Of a stretch of 64,000 nt of DNA, positions 1 to 10,088 are shown piece after piece. The stretch spans positions 1,302,001 through 1,366,000 of the forward strand of contig JAGPXD010000006.1 in NCBI GenBank assembly GCA_020746995.1. The letters run 5' to 3'. The position numbers were made by a program, and so were the translations under genes. The DNA comes from Plectosphaerella cucumerina (taxonomy: Eukaryota; Ascomycota; Sordariomycetes; Glomerellales; Plectosphaerellaceae). Within the stretch, counting starts at the first letter, position 1, and every line of letters starts with the position of its first letter. The notes under the pieces were generated by a model. That model did not search any database. It saw only the letters and a program-made list of their open reading frames with translations, and had not been told where the DNA came from.

Positions 1-641
1 ACTTTTGAGCCATGAAGCAGAGCTATTTGTCATGAGGTCAATTTGAACACATGGGCTTAGGGTTTAACAAAAGTCGTACTGGCTCGTGAGTTTCGCATAC
101 CCTTTCTCAGTCAGCTACCAGACCTAATAGCACGCTCATCAGGGGACGGATTCCAGTCCGTAAAAAACCAGACGGGGTGTAGAGTCATACGACGCAGCAC
201 TTTACTCGACGCAGCGGCCAACAGCAAGTGCAGCAAGTCTCCAGGCCGTGCTTGAGGATTGAAGATTTGCCCCCTGACTCGGATTGGCTGTTGACTGAAC
301 AGGTCTGCGATTCTCACGAGCCGGTGTACGACTTTCGTTGAACCCACGGGCGTGCTGATCATGCTGAGGTACGTTTGCTTTATTGGTATGCAATCGTACC
401 AGATACGTAATATCCCAACTATCGGTTTGTCTGGCGCCGACATGAGACAGGGTTAGAGAACCGGAAGCCCTTCAAGGCACAACGTGAACGCCATGGCTTG
501 CCGCAGGTTTCAGATGACACAGCGCAGGCACACAACATCTTACTATTCAAAAACCTGAACCTTTTCCGTGCCCCGGCACGGTCCTACACCTTTGCATCCC
601 GACCAGGCACAGATCCTAGCTCCTAGCTCCCAACAGCCATT
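1..641. other. Intergenic left edge, no gene seen
   Basis: Both strands hold only short open frames, the longest about 110 codons, with no recognisable motif and no start context or splice pattern that suggests a gene. The part just before 642 is presumably the promoter and leader of the acidic protein gene. Confidence 0.5.
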
Positions 642-2273
642 ATGGGCACCAAGCGAGAGGGGTCACCTCTCACCTCCGAGACCCTCGACAACTTCCAGGC
701 TCTGGGGGACTCTCTTCCCCCCACGACCACCCCGGACGGCAGACCCATCCCTTACAAGCGTGTCCGGATCCACTCCCATGACGATATGAAGGCCGCCTAC
801 CACCTGGCGTGCGTCTACATCGAACATCCGGAAGTTGCAGACCAGCTGGAAGAACTGGTCCTGTACAACGACTCGTGTACAAACAGCTACGGACTCACTG
901 GAAGCGACGAGACGTCCCGAAATGGAAAGCCTGCTTTCTCCGAAAAGACCCACGATGCCCTCGTCAAGCACATCTCGTCCCTCGGCCTGAGTGATGAGTC
1001 GACCGCCAGCATGACCGGGGTGCTTAGCTGGGTCAAAGAGTGCCTCAATTCCCCTGACTCCAAGGACGACATCACAAGAGACGCCAATGTTCTGGCCCAA
1101 ACCCTCACCGTCGCCATTCTCTCCCTCTGCAAGCACATCAAGACACTGCAGATAGGTTCTGTCTCTCCCTACTTTGACGAGCTTCCCCCACTTGACGAGT
1201 ACATTGTCAAGAGCAACTACGGCGCCATCCCGCACCCAGGCCTTCAGGAGCTGGAAACCGTCAATTTCTTCCCCGGTGGTTTCCTGGATGGCCGCGACTA
1301 CGACGGGGTGTTCCCGCTTGACATCATGGACTGTTTCCACAAGCTGCCGGCTTTGAAGACTTTCAGCATGTCGGCCGTCGACGAATCAGACAACAATGAA
1401 AGGTTCCTCTTCCCGCCTGGGACCGGGACCTTCTCGAAACTGCACTTCACCCATGTCGGGTTGACAAGCACTGGCATCTGCACCATGATTCGTGCTGTAA
1501 AGAGCCTCAAGGAGTTCAAGATCAAGTTTGGCGGTCTCTGGACCATAGATGGGTCCTCCACATCGCTTCACCCATCGGTTATGGGCGCATGTCTGGCCGA
1601 GCACAAGACCACCCTGCACACACTTGACTTTGATGTCAAGGATGGTGATCTCTCATATGATAATCCAAGCGACTCCGAGGATGAGGATGACGAAGAAGAC
1701 GACGATGACGACGATGATGGCAGAGTCAAGGAGAAGGAGCTGTACGATGTCGACACCAACGAGTACACCCACCCCATCGGCGGAAAGCAGAAGTTCCGCG
1801 GACCCCTGCGTCCGAAGGAGGTCACGGACACTCGCAAGCTGCAGACAAAGGGCATCGGTTCTCTCAACGAATTTGATGCGTTGACCCATCTTTCGATCAG
1901 TCCAAACGCGCTCCTTGACATTGACCGCAATCACGACTCGAACGAAGACACCGCGGCCCGTCTTGTCGATATACTTCCACCGAACCTTCAGTCTCTTTGC
2001 TTCTATGGTTACGAGAAAGGCAAGAATGAGCAGCTGGATGATCAGATGAAGGAGCTCAAGGACATGGCCACTTCAAGTTTCCCGACACTCGTTAACATCA
2101 AGGGGGTGGATGAGTTGATTCCAGCGGGCGACGTCGGGGCCAAGCAATCTCGCGCCAAGAATGGCGACAATGAAAGCGACGAGGAAGACGATGAGGATGA
2201 AGACGAAGATGGCGAGGAGGAGCTATGGGATAGGCCTGATCCATCCAAAGATATTGGCTGGATCAAGGCGTGA
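642..2273 (+). CDS. Acidic protein of unknown function, possibly F-box/LRR-like
   Basis: A single uninterrupted frame of 543 codons from an ATG at 642. I do not recognise the family with certainty. The middle part (about residues 180-340) alternates hydrophobic strands with phrases such as LPALKTFSMS, and the later phrase LQSLCFYGY is similar; this resembles the irregular leucine-rich repeats of fungal F-box-like proteins, but no clear F-box is visible at the N-terminus. Two strongly acidic runs stand out, one around residues 345-360 (D/E almost without break) and one near the C-terminus, which ends in a short W-rich segment. Acidic runs of this kind occur in nuclear and histone-interacting proteins, but that is only inference. 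The gene converges with the amidase gene; the two stop codons are about 85 bp apart. Confidence 0.75.
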   Translation: MGTKREGSPLTSETLDNFQALGDSLPPTTTPDGRPIPYKRVRIHSHDDMKAAYHLACVYIEHPEVADQLEELVLYNDSCTNSYGLTGSDETSRNGKPAFSEKTHDALVKHISSLGLSDESTASMTGVLSWVKECLNSPDSKDDITRDANVLAQTLTVAILSLCKHIKTLQIGSVSPYFDELPPLDEYIVKSNYGAIPHPGLQELETVNFFPGGFLDGRDYDGVFPLDIMDCFHKLPALKTFSMSAVDESDNNERFLFPPGTGTFSKLHFTHVGLTSTGICTMIRAVKSLKEFKIKFGGLWTIDGSSTSLHPSVMGACLAEHKTTLHTLDFDVKDGDLSYDNPSDSEDEDDEEDDDDDDDGRVKEKELYDVDTNEYTHPIGGKQKFRGPLRPKEVTDTRKLQTKGIGSLNEFDALTHLSISPNALLDIDRNHDSNEDTAARLVDILPPNLQSLCFYGYEKGKNEQLDDQMKELKDMATSSFPTLVNIKGVDELIPAGDVGAKQSRAKNGDNESDEEDDEDEDEDGEEELWDRPDPSKDIGWIKA

Positions 2274-2358
2274 TTCATCCTGTATTTCGGCCTGCATCAA
2301 CTCGAGATCTGCAATACAGACCATCTCCAGAACTGACATCATCTCGAAGCACTTGAGC

Positions 2359-4313
2359 TCAAGGCGTGACTTCAGTCCCCAAGAGACGGCCAATCTCCTC
2401 GGCGATGGCAAGGACCTTTTCCTCCGTCAAACGCCTTCCAATGATCTGGACCGCCACAGGGGCTCCGTGATATGCCTCAGGGTCATCTATATTGAAACTG
2501 TCAGCGCCGCGGCTATTTCACTTCAAAACAACCACTTACACTCCGCCTGCACTGTGGCGTCAGTATCTGACAGCGGCTTGAACTTCGAATTTACCGCATC
2601 GACCGTCTTGTCGGCAAAGGCGACGGGAACGACAACGCTCGTAAAATCGAGGAGGTTGATGGCCGTCGCGTAGCCGTAGTATTTAAACTGGTTATGACGG
2701 ATGGCCGCGGTCGGGGTGATGGGGGCGATGATGGCGTCCAGCTCCGCGCCGTGCTTGGCCTCGAAGGCCCTAATGGCCTCGAGGTACTCGGTTTGGAAGG
2801 CCCATTTCTTCAGCTGGGCGTCCCAGACGGTATTGATGTCGAGCTTGGGAAGGGAAGGGTTGACGAGGTCGGCAATGTTGGGGATGACGGGTTCGCCGGA
2901 GGCTTTGAGGGCGTCGGATATGTCCTGGAACCAAGGTCAGTGGGCTGATGCCACTAGTGTTCAGGTCACTTACAGTGCCTCCATCCGAGGCGTAAATGCT
3001 CATGATGAGATCGACGGCGAAAGGGTGCTTGTACGGCTCCCAGGGCAGGACGGTGTGGCCAGCGTTCTTGAGCGTGTCGACGACGGTCCTGATTCCCCTA
3101 AGGATGGGCGGGTGGGGGAGAACCTGAGAGTTGTCAGTCAGAGTATGACAGATGCGCCTAGGAGATCACGTACGTTGCCGTCGCATTCGTAGAACCCGAG
3201 GGTGAGCTTGCCCGAGGAGATCTTCTCCTTGATGGCAGTCTCCTCGCTCTGCCTCCACGGCATAGGAATGACCTTGGAGTCATAGGCCCACGGCTGCTGC
3301 TCAAGAACGGACTTCACGAAAAGCCTCATGTCAGCAACGCTGTGCGCAATGGGTCCGACGACGCTGTGAACCGTCTCCTGGCCCTCCATACTGTTGGCCA
3401 TGCCGCCGTAAGGAAGGCGGCCATGGCTTGGGCGCAGGCCGTAGAGGAAGTTGAACGCGGCTGGGACTCTGATGGAGCCGCCTGAAGTCTGTCAGTCTCT
3501 CATGCTGGGAAAGCATGGTGTGTGAGTGCTCTCACCAATATCGGTGCCGATGCCAATGATGCCGCCCCTGAAGCCAACGATGGCGCCCTCACCGCCTGAG
3601 CTGCCGCCGCACGACCAGTTCTTGTTGCGGGGGTTGAGGGTGCGTCCGTTGACGTTGTTGAGGGTCTCACAGACCATGAGGCTCTGTGGCACGCTCGTTT
3701 TGACGTAGAAGACGGCGCCAGCTCGCGCAAGGAGGTCGACCAGCACCGATGGCTTTTCGTCTACCTTGTTGATCCATCCCACGTAGCCCATGTGAGTGCT
3801 TCGGCCCTTCGAGTCGAGTTAGTACCTTGCATTCTGTCTCAGTTTCCACTTCATCTGTACCTTGACACGCAGCTGATCCTTGAGTGAGATGGGCAGTCCG
3901 TGTAGGGGTCCTATGGGCTTCCCGTTGTCGGCATAGTACTGGTCGAGCTCCTTGGCTCGAGCAAGTGCATCTTTGGGAAAGAAGTCATGAAGGCAGTTGA
4001 CCTGTAGATTGTCAGCCGTGGTACATCAGAATCGGTGTTTGGGAAGGTCCCTTACTGCCTGGTGTGCCAGGGCAGCCCTCTTGCAAAAGGCAGTAGTGAC
4101 GGCAACACTTGTCAGCTTTCCGGCCGCCAGACTCTTGACGAGATCCGCGGCCGAGCTCTCAGTGATTCGAAGTTCCTCCTCGCTGAGGAGTCCGCTGTCT
4201 CGGGCCAGGGACATGCTAGAGTCGTTGTATTCAGAAACCTTGACGCGCCATTCCGCGGGGATGGACGCCTCGAGGCGAGCCTTTTCGGCCTTGGCGGTCT
4301 CTTCCCAGGTCAT
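2359..4313 (-). CDS. Amidase signature family hydrolase
   Basis: Seven exons on the minus strand: 4056-4313, 3861-4001, 3536-3806, 3174-3481, 2974-3123, 2540-2924 and 2359-2486. The introns are 49-54 nt, all with GT and AG ends, and the joined frame gives 546 residues, normal for a fungal acetamidase/fatty-acid-amide-hydrolase relative. The amidase Ser-cis-Ser-Lys triad is intact: Lys127 in GLPISLKDQ, Ser202 in GGSSGG and Ser226 in GTDIGGSIR. The 75- and 24-residue spacings match those known for FAAH. The C-terminal phrase DPEAYHGAPV is also typical. The enzyme hydrolyses a carboxylic amide to acid and ammonia; the substrate cannot be told from sequence. There is no signal peptide, so it is probably cytosolic. 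Start chosen at 4313 because family similarity begins there; the open frame upstream is Arg/Pro-rich and unlike the family. Confidence 0.93.
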
Positions 4314-5785
4314 TTTGGCGAGTATCTGAAGTTTCCAATGTTGCAAGGTGCAACTTGGGCCACGAGGTAAAGGTAAAGGTGACGGTGGCAGGTGTCGTGT
4401 AGATATGCGCCCTCCGCATCTCGGAGGTCCACCACGCTTGCATCCGTAGCGGCGTTTGTAGATAAGGGGGCCGGCCCCGCGGCCGGCGGCGAACCCCCGC
4501 ACTCTGGGAGGACGGCAGGATGATCCCATTCGTGGCAACAGGCGCAATTACTAATTCAGCCGGTTTCTGATAGGGGAGCTCGTTGCAGTCGTCATGGGTT
4601 TCGGTCTTGGCATTGATGTTGTCTTGCCCCTTGACAGCTCTCAGATCTACCTCGGCTCCCTTCAATGATCGGCCAAGTCCAACATTAGCCGCGCCATTCC
4701 ACAAGACCTGCAACTAGACAGCAGGAACTCGAATTGCGATCAATCAAGACCACACAGAGAGAGTGGCACGAGTGTACTCATACGTGCGTATTCCTTTGTC
4801 AAAACTGCACTAGACCGGCATTATAACCCGTCGTCCAGGCTCACATATTCTAATTTGTGGAGCATCTTCAGCGACTACAAGAAGCGGCTAAAACATTCTA
4901 GGTTTTTTGAATGGGTGTATGAAGCTGAACTTTTTGACTGGCGGTGATCCAGTTATTTTCATGGTAAAAGTGGTTTCCTTTTTGTTTGTTTTCTTTGACA
5001 GGGAAGAATGATTGTAGTCTCAATGGTTTCAGGGGTGATCTCGGCCAGCCTGCTATCAACATTTTGGCTTCCTTCAAGTTTCCGTGCTGTCTTTCGCTGT
5101 CTTCCGTCTATATCAAGAATCAATTTCTATTGTCGTCCTCTACTCTCTGGTCATAGCGCAGCCTTGTCTCCTTGACTATCTAGGTACTTCAAGACATCGC
5201 TGGCTGAAGCCCGCCAAGAGACTGGTGTGGTTACACAGCAGTACACTCTGGAGCCTACCTACACCCCTCCCGTGTTCACGACTTCCGTTCAGGTTTCTCG
5301 CAGCCCCCATGTATTGCTTGCCATCATGGACACCATCCTGGCTTCTGCAGCTCGATATTTGCGTCACTTCGACTCTCTAATAGGCCCAGTGATGCGGCCA
5401 CCTTCTCATCGGTCGACGCAAAGGGAAGCCTGGAGGGCTGGACACCCCTATGGCCGCCTTCTCTCTTTCCTGCTTCCGATAAGGTGCGCAGGCAGTCTCT
5501 TGCAATGTGCTGCAAGCCGCAGCCTCATGAAATCGACGTGGCTCTCGGTGTCCAGTTGGGTCGCGCTCCACGGGGAAGGCGGCTCTTCCAAGGCTGCCGT
5601 GAGTATAACTGGCCCAGGAGCCCATGCCTTGGACCAACCTCTGTTTTCGAAATATCTTCAAACACAATCCCATAGGCTGCCAGAGAGGACGAGGTTCGGC
5701 AGTTTCGCTCTGGCGCCCCGCCTCACTACAATCTTTCCCTTGGCAGGCCTCATCCCAGGTTTCTGCCGCTCTCTATCTTCACACC
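4314..5785. other. Intergenic, no gene seen
   Basis: About 1.5 kb between divergent genes. The part near the amidase start holds a GC-rich patch (around 4466-4500). An open frame of 265 codons (5227-6024, +) overlaps the next gene out of frame and shows no family features. I see no tRNA or repeat here. Confidence 0.5.
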
Positions 5786-6491
5786 ATGTGCTTCGAGGCC
5801 GTCACTTTTCAGTCCTCCACCAAGTGCAGGCTGCTGAAGACTCACCGCGCCGCTCCGCCCAAGGAGAAGACACCGTCAGCAGAGCCTGCAACAGCAGCAG
5901 CAACAGCACCCGATATCGCCGGCGAGGCTTCGAACAACAAAGTCCCAACATGGAGACCATGGTACAGCTATCTACCCTTCATGTTCATCAACGACTCCAC
6001 AAACTCGCCTCAAGCAACGGCTGAGCCAACCGAAAAGCATCCGGCTCCAACACCTCCATCGCAGACACCGGCTCCAACTGAGCACGAGGACAAAACAAGG
6101 CCTCATCGCATCGAGATTCTGCAAATCATCCAGTGCCCTTACGCTGCACAGAGTCACAACCTTCCCAAGATCGAAGGTCTCCGCGTGTGTGCCACTAGAA
6201 GCCCGGTATTTGAGGAGAATGGAAGCTCGGTCGTGCAGCATCAGCCAAGATTCACGAAGGTAGAGACTGAGTGTTCGGTCTGCCTTGAAATCACTGAAGC
6301 TGAGAAGCGCAGCATGTCGCAGACCAAAGTGGCAAGTACACCATCTATTTCCACCACTACTTGGCCGTCCCTGGGTTGTACTAATTTTTGTAACCCAGAC
6401 ACCGGTCAAAGCGCATCAAGAAACGACTAGCAAATCTTCGAAGAAGTCGAAGAAGTCAAAGAAGACCAAGTCGAAGTCGAAGAAAGGCTAG
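5786..6491 (+). CDS. Hypothetical small protein with Lys/Ser-rich tail
   Basis: Predicted as two exons, 5786-6328 and 6399-6491, giving 211 residues. The ATG at 5786 sits in a good fungal context (CACCATG). The N-terminus begins MCF, the middle is rich in Pro, Thr and Ala (about residues 30-105), and a later part has several cysteines (CPY, CATR, CSVCLEI). The second exon encodes a tail of repeated Ser-Lys-Lys units. The intron is supported by a strong branch-point consensus TACTAAT shortly before the acceptor AG at 6397-6398, but its donor (GTGGCA at 6329) is weak. A donor at 6336 would instead give a different, non-Lys C-terminus ending near 6430. No family is recognised. Small Cys-bearing fungal proteins starting MCF are common, and their function is unknown. 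Confidence 0.5.
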
Positions 6492-6639
6492 GAGTGGTAC
6501 TCATGGGTAAATGTTGGCAAGGAAGGAGTCCGTTTCCGTGTTTCTGATCATCTCCTTTCTACTATACCCAGGTGGCCTAATGGGATATTGAAATCGACCC
6601 AAGAAAATTGTTTCCTGTGATCATCTACAGATTCCCTAC

Positions 6640-7753
6640 CTAGCTATCCGTGATGGGTGCCCAGCCGTGGTTGAAATATGAGCGTAGCCGGCTGAACAGC
6701 GAGATCTCTGGCTTCTTCTTCTTCCGCCGCCTCCTCTTCCGAGTGGTTTGCTTCTCATCCGAGCCAGTGTCGTTCGAAGAAGACGATGAGTAAGAGGATG
6801 TAGATGAGATACCGGGTGTTCTTGGAAGCGGAGTATTGGACTGGTAGAAAGAGAGATTGTGCATCTCCTCTGGTTTCAGATCGATGGCAATTTCTCGGGC
6901 ATCTCCAATGTCTCCCTCCCAGCAGTCGAGGATTGAAACCGCCATGACGGGGTATTCTGTTCTGATACTGGTCATATCATCGGGCCACTTCCACGTGGCA
7001 AAAAGACCTGTCACTTGTTCGTCGGGGAGGTCGAAATAGGGCAGGTGTCCAGTCGCGAGCTCGTAAATGACGGAGCCAAGGGCGAAAATGTCTGTCTCCT
7101 TGGTCGCCCCAGAAGTACCAGGCTTTCGACTGCGAGTATCGTAGCTGACAAGAGCAGGCAGATATCCTTGGTCTTTCTTTGGAATGGGAGACCCGGAAAA
7201 GTCGGAGATCTTGACGTTGTCGTGGTCATCCAGGAGGAGATTGTGGCAGCCGACTGCAGACACCAAAATGTCAGCCGTGCTCGAGAATGGGCGAGCGAGA
7301 GGGAGTTGACTTGCCGTCCGCATGCACAATATTCTTGCTATGAACGAAAGACAATCCTTCGGCGGCCTGGTAGGCCCAGGTCACGGAGCACTTCATCAGT
7401 TCCTCGTGCTGCCATCTCGGACTGCCGTTTCCAATCGCCGATGCCTGTTCCTGCAGACGTTCCCTGACCGTCCCGACACATCTCTCAAGAACCAGTCTGT
7501 CTCGCAGATGGTAATCAAGACACGTCAAGAGATACTTGCTCTGCACCCCCGTGCCCAGGATCTTGAAGGCGGCGCGCTCGCGACGAAAAGCGCGGACGCT
7601 GACGTCGGACCCGGCGGGGATCTTGACGACCCTCTCCTCGTCAATGGCAAAGACGAAACCAATTCCTCCCTGACCGACTAGTGCCAGCCCGTATACGTTG
7701 CCGTCCCAGTCCTTCTTGTGCCTCGGTGCCGAACGGGTACGGCTTCCAGCCAT
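6640..7753 (-). CDS. Atypical fungal protein kinase-like protein
   Basis: Two exons, 7315-7753 and 6640-7253, joined by a 61-nt intron with a GC donor (GCAAGT) and AG acceptor, giving 350 residues. Kinase landmarks are present: glycine loop VGQGGIGFVF (residues 26-35), ATP-binding Lys44 in VVKIP, Glu59, catalytic-loop HAD at 144-146 with Asn151, and DFS at 164-166 in place of DFG. The catalytic-loop Lys usually two residues after HRD is replaced by Gly. The metal-binding Asp and Asn remain, so activity is possible but not certain. Later, TDIFALGSVIYELATG matches subdomain IX. The domain ends near residue 290 and is followed by a Ser-rich stretch and a run of Arg/Lys (RKRRRRKKKK), a possible nuclear signal. 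Such DFS/DFA kinases are a fungal-expanded group of unknown role. Confidence 0.85.
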
Positions 7754-8913
7754 TTGGGGCAGCAGGGAATTCGGTCTGTCGGTGTTCAGCTGCGACTTTC
7801 GAGCATCGAGAAGATTTCGGGGCTCTCGTCAGCACTGAAGATCGAATGCAGGCATCGTTGACTTCGGGTTGCTCGATCAGGCTGTTCAGGCCGTGTGAAC
7901 CCAAAGGGTGCGCATCAATGTCGATTTTCGAATGGGGTCGCCTTACGGGAGGAGTGTGCGGGCAGTGTGGCCCTAATATACCGGGCGACGGAGTCTTAGG
8001 CCTGAAAGGAGCAGCACTTCTGATTTCTGCCCAAGAAGTGGGCGAGGCAGTACTCCCGGAACGAACTATGGCGCCTCCGTGATATGTTGTGTAACCCCAG
8101 CCTCATGTAATGGCGTGACACGAGGACCACACCGGTTCCCTTGGCGTGCCCTCCATTAAAGACAATATTTCATTTCGAGACCAATGAAAAAGCCTTGCAG
8201 GAATTCAATACCCACCCTTTCCAGAAGATGGTGTCGCTGACGGGCGTCAAACTCGAAGCTGAGGAATGTCTTATGGACACACGGCCATAGGGTCGCGTCA
8301 ATTTGGCCTTGTGAGCATCACTCCACGAAATGGCCAGTCACATTAAAGATTGGGAGAGATCTGTACGTATCGATTGGGAAGATCTTTTCTTCTTTTTTAT
8401 TGGTGCATTGTATGTGGTTTGCATTCACAACTTGGAAGCCATGGTCGATGTTGTTGAACCTCATCGAGCATGGGCCACGTTGAGCTGCGAATTTTTGACA
8501 TGCAGGACATGGCAGGTGCACACCGCACACGGCCTACCCTTATGTATAACTTGTTCTTGCTCGGTACGTAACAGAGGGGGTTGGCGCAACAGGCAACTCG
8601 CCGCACGTGTAGATAACGCTGAATGGCTGTGGAGCTCCGTACAGGGTGTCAACTCCCTCTGTTTTTTTTTTTTTTTTCATTTTGCCCGTCCGCACAGCAC
8701 ATCTCGATTTTTTCTTTTGATTCAAGATGATAGATCGGATTTTTCTCTCTTCTTTTCTGTTGTTTTTATTAGGTGCACTTGTCGGGAAGGTTGTTGTCTT
8801 GCGCCTCGCGATGTCGCCATTTTAAAGTGTCGCGGTTCTCCAAACGGCGACGCCTCAACACCATAGACACCATCACGAAGCATCACCAGACCCCACTTGG
8901 GCCACCCCGCGAA
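7754..8913. other. Intergenic, no gene seen
   Basis: Promoter side of both the kinase-like gene (minus) and the oxygenase gene (plus). It holds a run of 16 T at 8662-8677 and a T-rich zone to about 8770, but no credible coding frame. The oxygenase frame stays open upstream of 8914, but the only early start there is a GTG. Confidence 0.5.
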
Positions 8914-9972
8914 ATGTCATTCACCAAGATCCCCCGCATCGACCTCTCCCTTGCCAACGACCCGGCAACATCGGCTCAATTGCTCACAGACCTTCGCCAT
9001 GCGCTTATCCGTGTCGGCTTTCTCTACATCGAAAACCACGGCATCCCTCCAGAAGTGACCGACGCCCTCGTCGGCGCCCTCCCACGCCTCTTCGCCCTCA
9101 CCCCCGATCAAAAGGCAGCTGTCGCCCTGTCCCGATCCCCCCATTTCCTCGGGTACAGCGGCGACGGCCACGAGACTACCGCTGGCCGCCCCGACCGCCG
9201 GGAGCAATTCGAGTTCGCCACCGAGCTCTCGGTGAAGTGGCACCACAACGGCCCCGCGCCCCTCTACGATCGCCTCCGTGGCCCGAACCAGTGGCCCTCG
9301 GCATACCCCGATCTCCGACCCATCGTCGAGACCTACATCGCCCACCTCACCGCCCTAGGCGAGCGCTTCCTCCACCTCGTCGCCTGTGCCCTCTCCCTGC
9401 CCCAGGACGCCCTCCTCCCCTTCCTCTCAGACCAGCACCGTCTCAAGCTCGTCCGCTACCCTCCATCCGCCCCCGGCCGCCAAGGCGTCGGTCCGCACAA
9501 GGACTCTTCCGGCTGGTGGACCTTCCTCCTGCAAGCCTCGCCCGAAGTTGGGGGACTCCAGGTCCTCAACTCCTTGGGCGACTGGATCGACGTTCCCGCC
9601 TTGCCAGGCACACTCGTCGTGAACATCGGGCAGGCTTTCGAGGTTGTCACCGGCGGTGTGTGTAGAGCTACAACGCACAGGGTCCTCGGCGGCGGAGCGG
9701 AGCGATTCAGCGCGCCCTTCTTCCAGGGTGTGAGAAGAGACTTGACAAAGGCCGAGGCCGTCGGTACGCTGCGAGCGCACTTCGAGGGCGAGGAGTTTTG
9801 GGATCATGGGCGTGATGAGTCGGACGAGGCAAAGGAGGTTGACTCGGCATTCTTGAAGGGCAAATATGACACCTGGGGTGAGAGCCAGCTGCGGACAAAG
9901 ATACGGAGCCACCGCGACGTCGGGCGGGCCTTTTACGCGGATGTCTACGACAAGTACGTCAGCGACGACTGA
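8914..9972 (+). CDS. 2-oxoglutarate/Fe(II)-dependent oxygenase, isopenicillin N synthase-like
   Basis: One exon, 352 residues. The N-terminal DIOX_N region is clear (IPRIDLS, then VGFLYIENHGIP at about residues 34-45). The jelly-roll domain holds the iron triad His195-x-Asp197 (GPHKDSSGWWTFLLQ) and His255 (TTHRV). It also has the 2-oxoglutarate-binding Arg264-x-Ser266 (RFS) and the phrase GTLVVNIGQ typical of the fold. This family uses Fe(II), O2 and 2-oxoglutarate to hydroxylate, desaturate or ring-close small molecules. The substrate is unknown, and no secondary-metabolite cluster surrounds the gene. Start chosen at the first in-frame ATG; family similarity begins within ten residues of it. 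The gene converges with the neighbouring Zn2Cys6 regulator gene, only about 115 bp separating the stops. Confidence 0.92.
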   Translation: MSFTKIPRIDLSLANDPATSAQLLTDLRHALIRVGFLYIENHGIPPEVTDALVGALPRLFALTPDQKAAVALSRSPHFLGYSGDGHETTAGRPDRREQFEFATELSVKWHHNGPAPLYDRLRGPNQWPSAYPDLRPIVETYIAHLTALGERFLHLVACALSLPQDALLPFLSDQHRLKLVRYPPSAPGRQGVGPHKDSSGWWTFLLQASPEVGGLQVLNSLGDWIDVPALPGTLVVNIGQAFEVVTGGVCRATTHRVLGGGAERFSAPFFQGVRRDLTKAEAVGTLRAHFEGEEFWDHGRDESDEAKEVDSAFLKGKYDTWGESQLRTKIRSHRDVGRAFYADVYDKYVSDD

Positions 9973-10088
9973 GAGGGCACCGGAAAATTGGAAGTGAGAC
10001 TGCTTCTTCGATTATTACATGGCTAGCAACGCGGTCTCTCGCGAGTGCCGTGGCTACAAGTAGTATACACTTCCGAGCAGATGTCACC

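Noticed and set aside
8773..8913. N-terminal extension of the oxygenase resembling a mitochondrial presequence
   Set aside because: The frame is open, but the upstream start is GTG, not ATG, so the 352-residue form from 8914 is preferred.
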